A stretch of 64,000 bases of DNA from Wurfbainia villosa (taxonomy: Eukaryota > Streptophyta > Magnoliopsida > Zingiberales > Zingiberaceae), in NCBI GenBank assembly GCA_025175895.1, contig CM046005.1, forward strand, positions 55,286,325 through 55,350,324, in the 5' to 3' direction. The notes below the pieces were generated by a model. That model ran no database searches and was not told the origin of the DNA. It worked only from the letters and a program-made list of their open reading frames with translations. The translations under genes and the position numbers were made by a program. Shown in pieces: positions 33,656 through 43,961 of the stretch (the stretch's first letter is position 1; each line of letters begins with the position of its first letter).

Positions 33656-35567
33656 TGTTATATCATGGAGAGAAAAAAATTTCAAGGGCCTAATTATAAT
33701 TTTGAAACATTGTGGGTTTTTTAATAATATGATCAAAACCAAATAAAACCTCATGTGAACAGTAACCCTAGTTTTTTTTCCTTTCTTTTCTTTTGCTCTT
33801 TCACCGCCGACTTTTTCTCTTTTTGCTTTTTCTTTTTTTTTTCTCTTTTCCAATTTTTCCTATTCTGTTAACCCTAAAATATCTCTAATCAACCTCTATA
33901 TAAACCTCATCACCATGATCATTGCTAGCCTCATCCCTATCGCCGCCATTGCCAACACCATCATCCTTGCTGCCCGTCATCTACATTGCTCGCCATGGCT
34001 GCTAACGTTGTTATTGGCACACCGTTGTTACTCCTTGGAAAAAAAATTCTAATTAAGGTGGAGTTCTTTCTGCTTGGTTTCTTTTTAACGACCTTGTGCA
34101 TGATTAATTTTACCATAATAAAAATAAAAATAATTTAAGATTTCCCAATCTTGAGATAGAAGTAGATTAAGAATTTCATTTAATTGTATAAATGTGTTTA
34201 TAAATTACTTGAGTATATGATATAAGAAAATAATTATCGGGTACATTGAATATATACAATTAGATTTTAAATAGAATAATATTAGAAATAAATTATTTAC
34301 GGTTTATATTGTTCTTTAAATGAAGATTTATTTATATACTATTTTATATCTATGTGGTTTGATCAAGTTCTTTTATATTGGCTTGACCTTGTATATTTTT
34401 GGTTATTGTTGTACATTGGAAAAAAAAATTATACATGATACAGTGGTCAAATTTTGAAATTTAAAAGTGAAGTATAGAAACTTAGAATAATTCTTTTAAG
34501 AAGAACTCAAAACTTTATGAGAAATTTGAAGAAATCCATAGCGAAAATGATTTTGTAAAGATGAGATTATTAAAATTAGATAACTAAGTAATGCTCTATA
34601 AATATAGATATTTTGCTTCGTGTATAAAAAATAAATAAATAACTTACCTCACTGAGTGGATTGTGGGTCATTCACCCTATTTTTTTTTTTTGTGAGGCAC
34701 CTCACGGGATGGATTGCAGGTCGTTCATCCTATTTTTATGTGAGGCATTTCGGGTGGATTGCAGGTCGTTCACCTCATATCTATGTATGTATGGTCGCTC
34801 ACTTTTATTTTCTATGTATATAGGATATGTTTTATATCAAACGGCTTGCAGGTCGTTCGCTTGACATGTATGACATATTCTAGAAAGGTGGATTGCAGGT
34901 CATTCACCTATTAAATGCTTATGTTTGAGTCATATATTTATGTAAGAGCAATATGTGTTTAATGTTGAAATGAGAAATTGAGAAAATCGATGAAATTCAT
35001 TACAGAGTGAATAAGAGTTAAATTAATGAGAACGGAGTAATAATCAATGGTGTATAAAATCTAAAAATATAAATGCTTTCTTTTGTTGTTGCCCTCTTGA
35101 ATTATATATATTCATGCACGTCTTTCCTCCACTGTGCACATTGTGCTCACTCTCCATTCCTTTAACCTCCAGATTCACAGACTTGAGGCAATTGTCAAGG
35201 TTCGATCAGTGTTATGATGAGTAACTCAGAGATTGCTCGGAGATAGCTTGGAGACATCTTCTACAGAGTCCATTCAGTTTATTTTATTTTTAGTATTATC
35301 TATTATTATGCATTTTGAGATTTTAATATTTTTTTATTTTGCATGAGTCTATGTGTTAGTCATGTCATGATATAGTCAAGTTAGTATTTTGGGACCAACA
35401 TGTAGTTACATTATTCCACATCATTTAATAAAGTGTTGCATATTTATGTTCGTACAACCTTGTGTACCCTTCTTGGGTATTCTTTGTGGTTTTTGGTGTA
35501 GAGATGAATATTATCCGAGCAGAGAAGTTATCCCTCATATAGGGATGGATGTTTCAGGGTCGTGACA
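33656..35567 (+). repeat. 3' LTR of gypsy G (1912 bp)
   Basis: TGTTATATC to GTCGTGACA. A TATA box (TATATAAA) is at 33897-33904. A repeated GGATTGCAGGTCGTTCACC motif (about five copies) fills 34657-34915. AT-rich, non-coding. Confidence 0.85.
34657..34915 (+). repeat. Repeated GGATTGCAGGTCGTTCACC motif
   Basis: About five diverged copies with irregular spacing, downstream of the TATA box in the G LTR. Role unknown. Confidence 0.75.
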
Positions 35568-36029
35568 TTGGTAGCCTTGGTCATTATGGTCTTGCCTAGG
35601 TTAACTCTAGGGGTGACTCCCCTTATAACCTTCTTAGTGGCCTCCCTAGGTTTCTTCGAAACCTTAGCCACTAGGCACCTACCATGGTTAACTCTAGGGA
35701 TGACTTCCCTTGTGACCTTGACTTTCCTAAACCTAGTACTAGTTCCATAATCGAATGGAACATTGTGATAGATAGGCTTATCTACCTTGCACCTAGGCTT
35801 GTGGCTCAAGCCTTTCTTGCCCATAGATGAGTCTTGCCTCCTAGACTTTAGGCTTTGACCATTTAACCCTTTAATTGAATTTTAAATCCTTGCAAGGATC
35901 TTTTCGAGTTTTTCAAGCCTTGACCTCAAGGCTTGGTTCTTTAGTTTCAATCTTCCCAATTTTGATTTTTCATTTATCCTTTGGGAAGGATTCCTCCTAG
36001 GCATATGTCTACTCTTCTTAGGGTTAATG
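35568..36029 (-). pseudogene. D3 gag, C-terminal middle segment
   Basis: Reads from about 35824 as GLSHKPRCKVDKPIYHNVPF, then KVTREVIPRVNHGRCLVAKV and VTPRVNLGKTIMTKA, matching B gag (40530-40740). The coiled-coil segment lies upstream at 35880-35960. It is bounded by gypsy G on the left and copia-C on the right. Confidence 0.8.
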
Positions 36030-37860
36030 TGTTAGTTATAGCCCTAGAACCAATCATGTGATAGTTGAATAGGGAACATTTTGTATCATATTCTATAAAA
36101 GCAAAGGATTGGTTATTATATTTACGTCTTGCTTGTGCCAGCTAAATTAAATATAATAATACCCTAGAAAAGTAGGTTCTTATCTACAGCACATCAATTG
36201 GCAGAATTGAATATGAGAGGCTGTAGAGAACACTTTCCTAAATGTTCCTAGTCAAGTATTAATATGCAAGGGCAATATTAATACATAAAGACTAGCATGT
36301 AGGTCAATTAATGACTTGATCTCACAAGTCATGGATATATGATATCAAGTTGACACATGGGTATATATTAGAGAATATATACTGAACTGACCCGCCATGA
36401 GAAAGTTTCATGGATCGTCATATGAGTGTCATAAACTTTCTCATGTGACTATTGGTATGAATAGTCCTCAAACCTGAAGTCACTACGGTTCTCTACATAA
36501 GGAGTTATGTACTTTGGTATCGTCAAATGTCACCCGTAATAGGGTGGACCATAAAGGCGATTACTGGGTATATAACAAATTATGCGGAGGGATGTGAGTG
36601 ATGTAGATGAGATCTATCCCTCCCATATGACGGGAGTGATATCTGTGGGCCCCCTGATTGAGTAGAACTACTAAAACGCATGGCCATGCTCGAATAAGTC
36701 AATATGAGATATTGAGCTCATTTGTTTGAGTTAGTTTACTCAGGGATCAAGAAACACATAGATTGATCGAGGATGACACGGTCTATGCCTCATTAGTCAA
36801 TCTGATATCAAGGATAGAAGGACACGGTCATACATTATAGTAGTCACGGAAAGGTTAGTCGGATCTTGACTTATTTCGTAACTTGGGTAGCAATGATGTA
36901 TTGCTAGATGCCGCTCATTTCTTGTGTATCTAAAAGAGTTTAGATTCACTGCCAACGTTATGAGAGCCTATAGGGTCACACACAAAGAGCATGATGATTA
37001 GAAGAATTAGTGCATTCTAGTTTGACTAGAATAATTTGGGAATAAGCTTAAGTACAAAATGGTTTTTGGACTTTAAGCTTAATGAGAATTTTAGCTTATT
37101 GATTTAATGAGATTAATTCAATATGCTAAGCTTATTAATTTAATAAGATTAAATAAATATGTTATCATGATAGCCTAAGCTTAATTGATTTAATAAGATT
37201 AATTCAATATGTTACCTTATTGATTTAATGAGATTAATTCAATATGATAACATAAGCTTATTGAATTAATAAGATTAATTCAACATGCATGAATGCCACA
37301 TAAGCATGCCACCTAAGCATGCCACATAAGCATGCCACCTAAGCTTGATGAGGTGGAAGGAGTCAAAGGGTTTTGACCTTTGGAATTTCTTCACATGTGG
37401 CCGGCCTTATTTTTCAATGCAATTGATTGCATTGAATGTGATAGGAGGTGAAAGGTTTTTTCAATCCTATAAAATACTCCATGGGGTGGCCGACCAAAGT
37501 GGTGGAAGCTTGAGGCTTAGAGAGAGCTTGGTGGTGAGAGGCTTTGGTTGTGTGGCTTTTGTGAGTGTAGGCTAGCAAGAAGAGTGGTCTTCTTCTTCCT
37601 TTCTCTTTTTCCCTACCTTCCTCTCCTTTAGGGACTTCTCTAGCAAGAAGTAAAGGAGAGCTCTTCTAGTTTCTTTTGTGAGACAAGAGCTTGCTCGTGT
37701 GGATACATATAGAGGCACGGACATTTGAACGTGCTAAAAGATCCAACAAACCCAAGGAGAAGCGGGATTAAAAAGGGCACGCAACAAAGGTAATATTCTT
37801 CTATAAGATAGGTTTTGAGAAATTTATTTTTTTTTGTACGAGGTTTTCTTTCGCAAGGAT
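36030..37860 (+). repeat. 5' LTR of copia-C, first part
   Basis: Begins TGTTAGTTATAGCCC. An AT-rich tandem array (37076-37289) and a short AAGCATGCCACCT repeat (37303-37345) precede the TATA box TATAAAATA at 37468-37476. B is inserted after 37860 with AGGAT duplicated. Confidence 0.93.
37076..37289 (+). repeat. AT-rich array upstream of TATA in the copia-C LTR
   Basis: About five units of roughly 40 bp built on AAGCTTATTGATTTAATAAG followed by ATTAATTCAATATG. The counterparts are 50177-50390 in the 3' LTR and about 59650-59825 in the solo copy. Confidence 0.8.
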
Positions 37861-38410
37861 TGTTGGGAGATTGTTGGTGCAATCGTCCCAGGTTGACTCG
37901 AGTTTGACTCGAGCAGTACCCTGATAGTATTTTGATGATAGACAAAACTCATGACATGGGATTGTCATGGGAAAGTCCAACATGGGGTTGGCATGGAAAA
38001 TCCAAGCATGGAGCTTGGTGTGGGAAAGTCCAAAGCATTGCGAAGCCGTGCGCTTGGTGCTTGGTGAGAGATGCATTGCGAAGCCGTGCTCTTGGTGCAT
38101 ATGGGAAGTCTTGAGGACTTGGTAAGTTCACTAGGCTCGGGGTCCTTGAGTCGGTGAAGGATGGCATTGCGAAGCCGTGCACTTGGTGCATCCGAGGGAC
38201 CGCCGGACGGGGAGCGAATGGAGTGAGCCCAAAGGGAAGCATACTTCTAGGGCATGAGACGCGAAGGATGGCGTTGCGAAGCCGTGCGCTTGGCGCATCC
38301 GATGGACGTAGGCCGAGGGAAGAGAGCTTCGGTGGGGAACTCCATGAGGGATAAGGTGGACTTGGCCAAGTGGCTAAGACTGAGTGTCGGAGGCTCAAAC
38401 ATCGTTATGA

Positions 38411-38740
38411 TTGAGGTTTTAGCCGACATCAGTCGATCGCATAGGTGCGGGCCGATCGCCGTTAGGTCGCTTGGTTGGATCGATCGCGCCATGGAGGCGA
38501 TTGGTGATGGGAGAATCGATCGGCCAATGGGTGGCGATCGTGATGATGACACCGCGAACGCAGAATGGAGTCGACTTCGTGGGCACTCGGATCGATGGAT
38601 GATCGGATCGGTGATGGGTGCCATCGATCGGTGATGTGTGATCCGTTGGAACTTAACCAACGTGGATCCGGCCATTGTGAGACAACGACTACGATACCAG
38701 TCGACTGATGGTCACGATCAGTCGACTGATGGGCGCGAAA
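38411..38740 (+). promoter_or_regulatory. Palindrome array, altered version, upstream of TATA in the B 5' LTR
   Basis: Compared with 43012-43366 in the other LTR, five CAGTCGACTG positions read CGATCG or CGGATCGG-like while the words between them are kept. The proximal two palindromes are unchanged. Confidence 0.8.
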
Positions 38741-38756
38741 ACATCTTGATGCAGGT

Positions 38757-38763
38757 TATAAAT
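38757..38763 (+). promoter_or_regulatory. TATA box of the B 5' LTR
   Basis: TATAAAT about 20 bp downstream of the last palindrome. The counterpart is 43382-43388. Confidence 0.75.
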
Positions 38764-39257
38764 GGAGCTCGAGTTGGAGGATTTTGCCAAAGGCTTTTTG
38801 GGTGACTTTGGAGGGGAATTGCTGTTGCATTCCAGACCTTCAAGAGCAAGCAAAAGCAAGCAACAAGAAAGTGATCAAAAGCAATCGGTGTAAAAGTTCT
38901 CTTTTGTATTGTCTTTGTATATTTCAAGGTATTTCATTACTTAGTGTAATAGCTTGTGAGAGGTTTCTCCACCTCCGACGTGTTGTCGAAAAGGAGTGTT
39001 ATAGTTAGTGCCGTGAGCATAACTAGAGCTCAAGGAGCTCACCCGTGGAGTAGGAACCATTCGGTTCCGAACCACGTATATCGTAGTGTTTTGTTTGCAT
39101 GTGCTTGTGTTGTTGTTAGTATTATTATTGTTTCTATTATTTTTGCTGCGCTAACAACAATCGTAGACAAGCAACGCAACGAAAATGAGCAAAGTCCGAC
39201 ATTCAACGAACGAGGGCTATTCACCCCCCTCTAGCCGGCCAATCGATCTCCAACAAG

Positions 39258-39269
39258 TGGTATCAGAGC
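39258..39269 (+). other. tRNA-Met primer-binding site of B
   Basis: TGGTATCAGAGC, two bases after the LTR end CCAACA. The gag ATG follows only 42 bp later. Confidence 0.9.
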
Positions 39270-39311
39270 GAGGTCGCTCTTCGAGGACTAACCGCCGCGA
39301 GAGCACTACAA

Positions 39312-40880
39312 ATGGCCGGCTTCATCCATCCACCAAAATTCGATGGAGATTTTGCTTGGTGGAGGAAACGGATGGAGGTATATTTCGAAACCGATTTCGA
39401 TTTCATGTTAATCATTGAAAATGGTTTTGAAGTGCCTAGGGACAAGGAAAATAAGCCACTAGAAAAATCAAGGTGGACCCAAGACCAAATGAAGGATTTC
39501 AAGACAAATCTCGAGGTAACTAAATTACTTTGTGATTTGATTCCTAACCATATTTGGTCTAGGATAGGAAATTTTAGGGATGCAAAAGATTTGTGGAATA
39601 AGGTGGTTGAATTCCACAAGAATCCCCAACCGGCACAAGTAGAGGAGAATGCTGAGGAAGAAGCACCCACATTTGAAGAGGTTGATGATTTGGTGGAGAC
39701 CTCCACCTCTAGCATTGAGGGGGAGGAAAGGATTCCCACTCCGGAGAAAGATCAAGATGAAACTTCTACCTCCGGAAGAAGTGAAGAGGCCTCCACCACC
39801 TCCCTAGGTAACTCAAGCGTTATCATTTTAAATAAAAATCACATAATATGCTTTGAGTGTAGGGAGAAAGGGCATTACAAGAGCAAATGCCCTAAATTGG
39901 CTAAGGAAAAGGCATCAAGACCAAAAGTCAACCCAAAGTCAAAGGATGTCGGTGTTCCCAAAATCAAGAGCAAAGAGCACATTGTGTGTTTCAAATGCAA
40001 TCAAAAGGGACACTACCGAAGCCAATGCCCTAGGGGGAGGAAGAAAGGGCAAGAAGGTGCAACTCATGTAGGGGGAGCTCCTAAAGCTAACCCTAAGGTA
40101 AATTTACTTAATGCACCTTTAATTCCTAAAATTAGACAGCATGCTAAAAATTATTTTAGTTCTCTTGCTATTATCAATGAAAAGCATGCTAAGAGAAATA
40201 ATGAGGTATATTGTCTAGGTGCCAAACATGTTCATATAACTAAAGACAAACCTAGGACTCAAAACACTAGATCTATTTTACCTAGAGAGTCAATTAGGAA
40301 AGTTTAAGAAAACTTGGGTGTTAATCCCAAGAAATCTAGGCACATGCCTAAAAAGAAAATCATTCCTCAAAAATCTAATGAAAATTCAAAATTGAGGAAA
40401 TTAGAGGTGGAGAACCAAGCCTTGAGGTTAAGGCTAGAAAAATTGGAGAAGACCCTAGCAATAATATCAAACTCGGTTAAGGGGTCTAATGCACAAAAAT
40501 CAAGGCCTAGAAAACAAGAATTATCTAAGGGCAAGAAGGGTTTGGGTCACAAACCTATGTCCTACCATAATGTTCCATTTAATTATGGGACTACATCTAG
40601 GTCTAGAAAAACCAAGGCTAATGGGGAAGCCATCCCTAAGTCTAGCCATGGTGTGTGTTTAGTGGCCAAGGACTTAAGAAAAACCAAGAAGGCCACTAAG
40701 AAGGTCAATGGAGGAGTCACCTCTAGAGTTGACCCAAGTAAGACCCAAAAGACTATGGGTTTAAAACCAAAAAGGGTCATAAGAAAGGTATCTAGGGAAG
40801 TTATCCCTAGGGAATACCTTGTTAACCCAAGGAGCTCAAATAGGTATTGGGTTCCTAAAAGCGTGATCGATTCATGCTAA
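39312..40880 (+). CDS. Gag of element B, two CCHC knuckles, one in-frame TAA
   Basis: Starts MAGFIHPPKFDGDFAWWRKR. The capsid part (about residues 1-110) has FETDFDFMLIIENGFEVP, DLIPNHIWSRIG and AKDLWNKVVEFH, typical of plant copia gag. An acidic linker follows, then knuckle 1 (CFECREKGHYKSKC, about residue 180) and knuckle 2 (CFKCNQKGHYRSQC, about residue 226). A coiled coil (LEVENQALRLRLEKLEKTL) lies near residue 365, and the C-terminus ends YWVPKSVIDSC. The only lesion is an in-frame TAA at 40305-40307 (KV-stop-ENLG); reading continues in the same phase to 40880. CAA to TAA would explain it. Whether the upstream 331-residue product, with both knuckles, suffices for particle formation is open. 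No protease or other pol domain follows. Confidence 0.88.
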
Positions 40881-42140
40881 ATGGGTTAGGGTGTGTCAAC
40901 CCTAAGTGGATGGGTAGTTAACCTAACCATTGTAGAGTTGACACATTAGGATGTGCCAATATGCTTGAGAAGTTTAAAATGATTTAAATTGGCACAATTA
41001 GGTCTTAGAGGTATTTGTGTGCCATTTTGGGTTTTTGGCACACTAAGGAAATGAATGACATTAAGGCAAAATGAATTTAATCCCTAGACATGGCAAATTG
41101 ATTTTAACACTTAGGTATTTTATACCTTAGTATATTTTTTCTTGCCATGCTTTATTTGCCTTGCCATGTCATGACATCATTTTCATTTTTAATTATAAAA
41201 ATGTCATGATCATGTTTAGATTTATGTTTGTATGTCATGTATGCTTAATTTTCATTCACATGCCATGACATCATGATTTTGGCATATGCCTTTATCTATA
41301 TCATAATTATGCCATAATCATCATCATGCATAAATTAAAATGAAATTAAGGACTATGGCATAATTTGATGGGAATCAAATAATATTGCCTTAGAAATATG
41401 CATGAGAATTTAAAAGAACAAAAACCCACATCTCACTAGATTAATTGCCTTGAATGTGTTTTACACATCTAGATTAATTGGTGAGATGTTTAGGAAAAAG
41501 AAAATAAAGGTTTGAAAAACATTTTGAAAACATTTTGAAAAATCTTGGTGAAGCCTATCTTTTGAAAGCTATCACCATTGAATGGGATGATACAAAGATG
41601 GCTCTTTATTGAAGCTTTTCTAAAATTTTGAACTTTGTATCAATCTCCTAATTTAATGGGTAAAATAATTTTCCAATATTTTTCACCCATAGTGTTTAGG
41701 ATAAGTAATATGCATATGAAATTTCATGATTTTTAAACTTATGTATATTTACTTATGGATTTCGAAAATCAAATTAAAATCGATATATAGCGATTATCAA
41801 ATGATCGCTTGCAATGGCGGATCGATGGGAGGTCCAATGATCGTAGCCGATGTAGAGTCGACTGGCACAGGCTGATTTTGGGTAAACTTGATAGTTAGGC
41901 CCATGTTTAGCCATGTTTTGGGTCCCCTAACCACTTCTAACCCTAGGATATGCTTGGGAGAGCATTGGAGAGGGTGGAAATCCATTGGATATGGATTAGG
42001 AGAAGAGTTTAGGGAGAGTATCAATTTTGAGGTGGAAGAAAGTTCATTGTTAAACTTTACCTTAATTTTGATTGGTTTTATGTTCCTATTGGCTTAGGGA
42101 CTCTCCAAGGACATTGTTGGTGCAATGGTCAAGGGGGAGC
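40881..42140 (+). other. B internal non-coding region after gag
   Basis: No gene seen. AT-rich with TTGGCACA/TGTGCCAA blocks, ATGACATCAT-type repeats, and a short block of CGATC and GAGTCGACTGG motifs at 41787-41870. The same layout follows gag in D, D3 and I. Confidence 0.7.
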
Positions 42141-42466
42141 AAGCCTCTAGGGGGAGATATCCATCATGGGAAGATGGATGTGTATTTCCTCATGGGAGGA
42201 AATTGGGTTGCCTCTCTTTAAGTGATATGGGATCACTAGAAAGATGGTAGGCATGTGTTCCTCCAAGGGAGAGATATAAGATCTCATTGGGATATGAGAC
42301 ATTCATACCCTTGGGGAGGACCTTTTTGATGTAATGTCAAAAAGGGGGAGATATTACCAAGTTACCAATTAGGTTTGGAATTCTCATTGGGATATGAGAA
42401 TTGTCAATATGGGAGAATTGGTAGACTTGAGATGGTAGTTTTGTCAATCATCAAAAAGGGGGAGAT
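42141..42466 (+). other. Hairpin chain and PPT of B
   Basis: Successive inverted repeats: ATCCATC/GATGGAT (42159-42179), ATTTCCTC/GAGGAAAT with an ATGG loop (42184-42203), AGTGAT/ATCACT (42221-42237), TCTCAT/ATGAGA (42282-42299), CCTTTTTGA/TCAAAAAGG (42321-42345), AATTCTCAT/ATGAGAATT (42379-42402). The functional PPT CAAAAAGGGGGAGAT ends at 42466. A PPT-like copy lies within the fifth hairpin. Confidence 0.85.
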
Positions 42467-43880
42467 TGTTGGGAGATTGTTGGTGCAATCGTCCCAGGTT
42501 GACTCGAGTTTGACTTGAGCAGTACCCTGATAGTATTTTGATGATAGACAAAACTCATGACATGGGATTGTCATGGAAAAGTCCAACATGGGGTTGGCAT
42601 GGAAAATCCAAGCATGGAGCTTGGTGTGGGAAAGTCCAAAGCATTGCGAAGCCGTGCGCTTGGTGCTTGGTGAGAGATGCATTGCGAAGCCGTGCGCTTG
42701 GTGCATATGGGAAGTCTTGAGGACTTGGTAAGTTCACTAGGCTCGGGGTCCTTGAGTCGGTGAAGGATGGCATTGCGAAGCCGTGCGCTTGGTGCATCCG
42801 AGGGACCACCGGACGGGGAGCGAATGGAGTGAGCCCAAAGGGAAGCATACTTCTAGGGCATGAGACGCGAAGGATGGCGCTTGGCCCGCGCGCAGGCGCA
42901 TCCGATGGACGTAGGCCGAGGGAAGAGAGCTTCAGTGGGGAACTCCATGAGGGATAAGGTGGACTTGGCCAAGTGGCTAAGACTGAGTGTCGGAGGCTCA
43001 AACATCGTTATGATTGAGGTTTTAGCCGACATCAGTCGACTGGCATAGGTGCCAGTCGACTGCTCTAGGTCGTTGGGTTCGACCAGTGTTCGACTGAACC
43101 AAGATTGGTTGGATCAGTCGACTGCCATGGGAGGCGATCGATGGGAGAATCGGCCGATCGCCAATGGATGGCGATCGTGATGACACCGCAGACGCACAGA
43201 ATGGAGTCGACTCGACTGATGGATGATCAGTCGACTGATGGGTGCCATCAGTCGACTGATGTGTGATCCGTTGGAACTTAACCAACGTGGATCCGGCCGT
43301 TGTGAGACAACGGCTACGATACCAGTCGACTGATGGTCACGATCAGTCGACTGATGGGCGCGAAAACATCTTGATGCAGGTTATAAATGGAGCTCGAGTT
43401 GGAGGATTTCGCCAAAGGCTTTTTGGGTGACTTTGGAGGGGAATTGCTGTTGCATTCCATACCTTCAAGAGCAAGCAAAAGCAAGCAACAAGAAAGTGAT
43501 CAAAAGCAATCGGTGTAAAAGTTCTCTTTTGTATTGTCTTTGTATTTCTTGTTGTATTTCATTACTTAGTGTAATAGCTTGTGAGAGGTTTCTCCACCTC
43601 CGACGTGTTGTCGAAAAGGAGTGTTATAGTTAGTGTCGTGAGCATAACAAGAGCTCGAGGAGCTCACCCGTGGAGTAGGAACCATTCGGTTCCGAACCAC
43701 GTATATCGTAGTGTTTTGTTTGCATGTGCTTGTGTTGTTGTTAGTATTATTATTGTTTCTATTATTTCCGCTGCGCTAACAACAATCGTAGACAAGCAAT
43801 GCAACGAAAACGAGCAAAGTCCGACATTCAACGAACGAGGGCTATTCACCCCCCTCTAGCCGGCCAATCGATCTCCAACA
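42467..43880 (+). repeat. 3' LTR of B (1414 bp)
   Basis: Same ends as the 5' LTR. Seven exact CAGTCGACTG sites, including a 30-bp inverted repeat at 43033-43062 (arms CAGTCGACTGGCA). TATA at 43382-43388. Confidence 0.95.
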
Positions 43881-43885
43881 AGGAT

Positions 43886-43948
43886 CACTTGGAAGGGATC
43901 CTATTTTTCCGTTGCGCATATGCTATTTTGCATAAAAAAATCCCTACA
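43886..43948 (+). repeat. 5' LTR of copia-C, second part
   Basis: CACTTGGAAGGGATCC to TCCCTACA resumes the LTR after B and matches the end of the 3' LTR at 50946-51008. Confidence 0.93.
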
Positions 43949-43949
43949 G

Positions 43950-43961
43950 TGGTATCAGAGC
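43950..43961 (+). other. tRNA-Met primer-binding site of copia-C
   Basis: TGGTATCAGAGC one base after the LTR end at 43948. Confidence 0.9.

Larger units (their letters stand above)
29878..35567 (+). mobile_element. Ty3/gypsy chromovirus-like element G, lacking the 5' LTR
   Basis: The order gag, RT, RNase H, integrase, chromodomain-like end, then PPT and one 3' LTR (33656-35567) marks Ty3/gypsy. Its left end is TATCAGAGCCC, the inner part of the PBS, directly against the TSD TTGGT. No 5' LTR is present. The protease and nucleocapsid are also missing, and the coding region has many stops. The Tekay/Del lineage is likely from the integrase and C-terminal motif, which is inference. Confidence 0.88.
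37861..39255 (+). repeat. 5' LTR of B (1395 bp)
   Basis: TGTTGGGAGATTGTTGGTGC to CTCCAACA. It carries a GACTCGAGTTTGACTCGAG dyad near the start, four GCGAAGCCGTGCGCTTGG modules (38036-38295) and a TATA box at 38757-38763. Only two CAGTCGACTG sites are intact (38698-38735). Upstream of them, CGATCG-type motifs stand where the 3' LTR has five more palindromes. Confidence 0.95.
37861..43880 (+). mobile_element. Gag-only LTR retrotransposon B (6020 bp), best-preserved copy
   Basis: Perfect TSD AGGAT at 37856-37860 and 43881-43885. Two LTRs (37861-39255, 42467-43880), PBS 39258-39269, PPT 42451-42466. It encodes a single gag of about 520 codons interrupted by one stop. There is no pol sequence in any frame, so the element is non-autonomous. 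The youngest-looking member of the clan in this window. Confidence 0.96.

Noticed and set aside
33461..33853. Minus-strand Lys/Glu-rich frame opposite the end of gypsy G
   Set aside because: It is the complement of a CT-rich tract in the LTR and of the integrase end. No independent support.
37949..38675. Long frames on the minus strand of the B LTRs
   Set aside because: They run through U3, the palindrome array and shared modules against the direction of the element, with no family resemblance.
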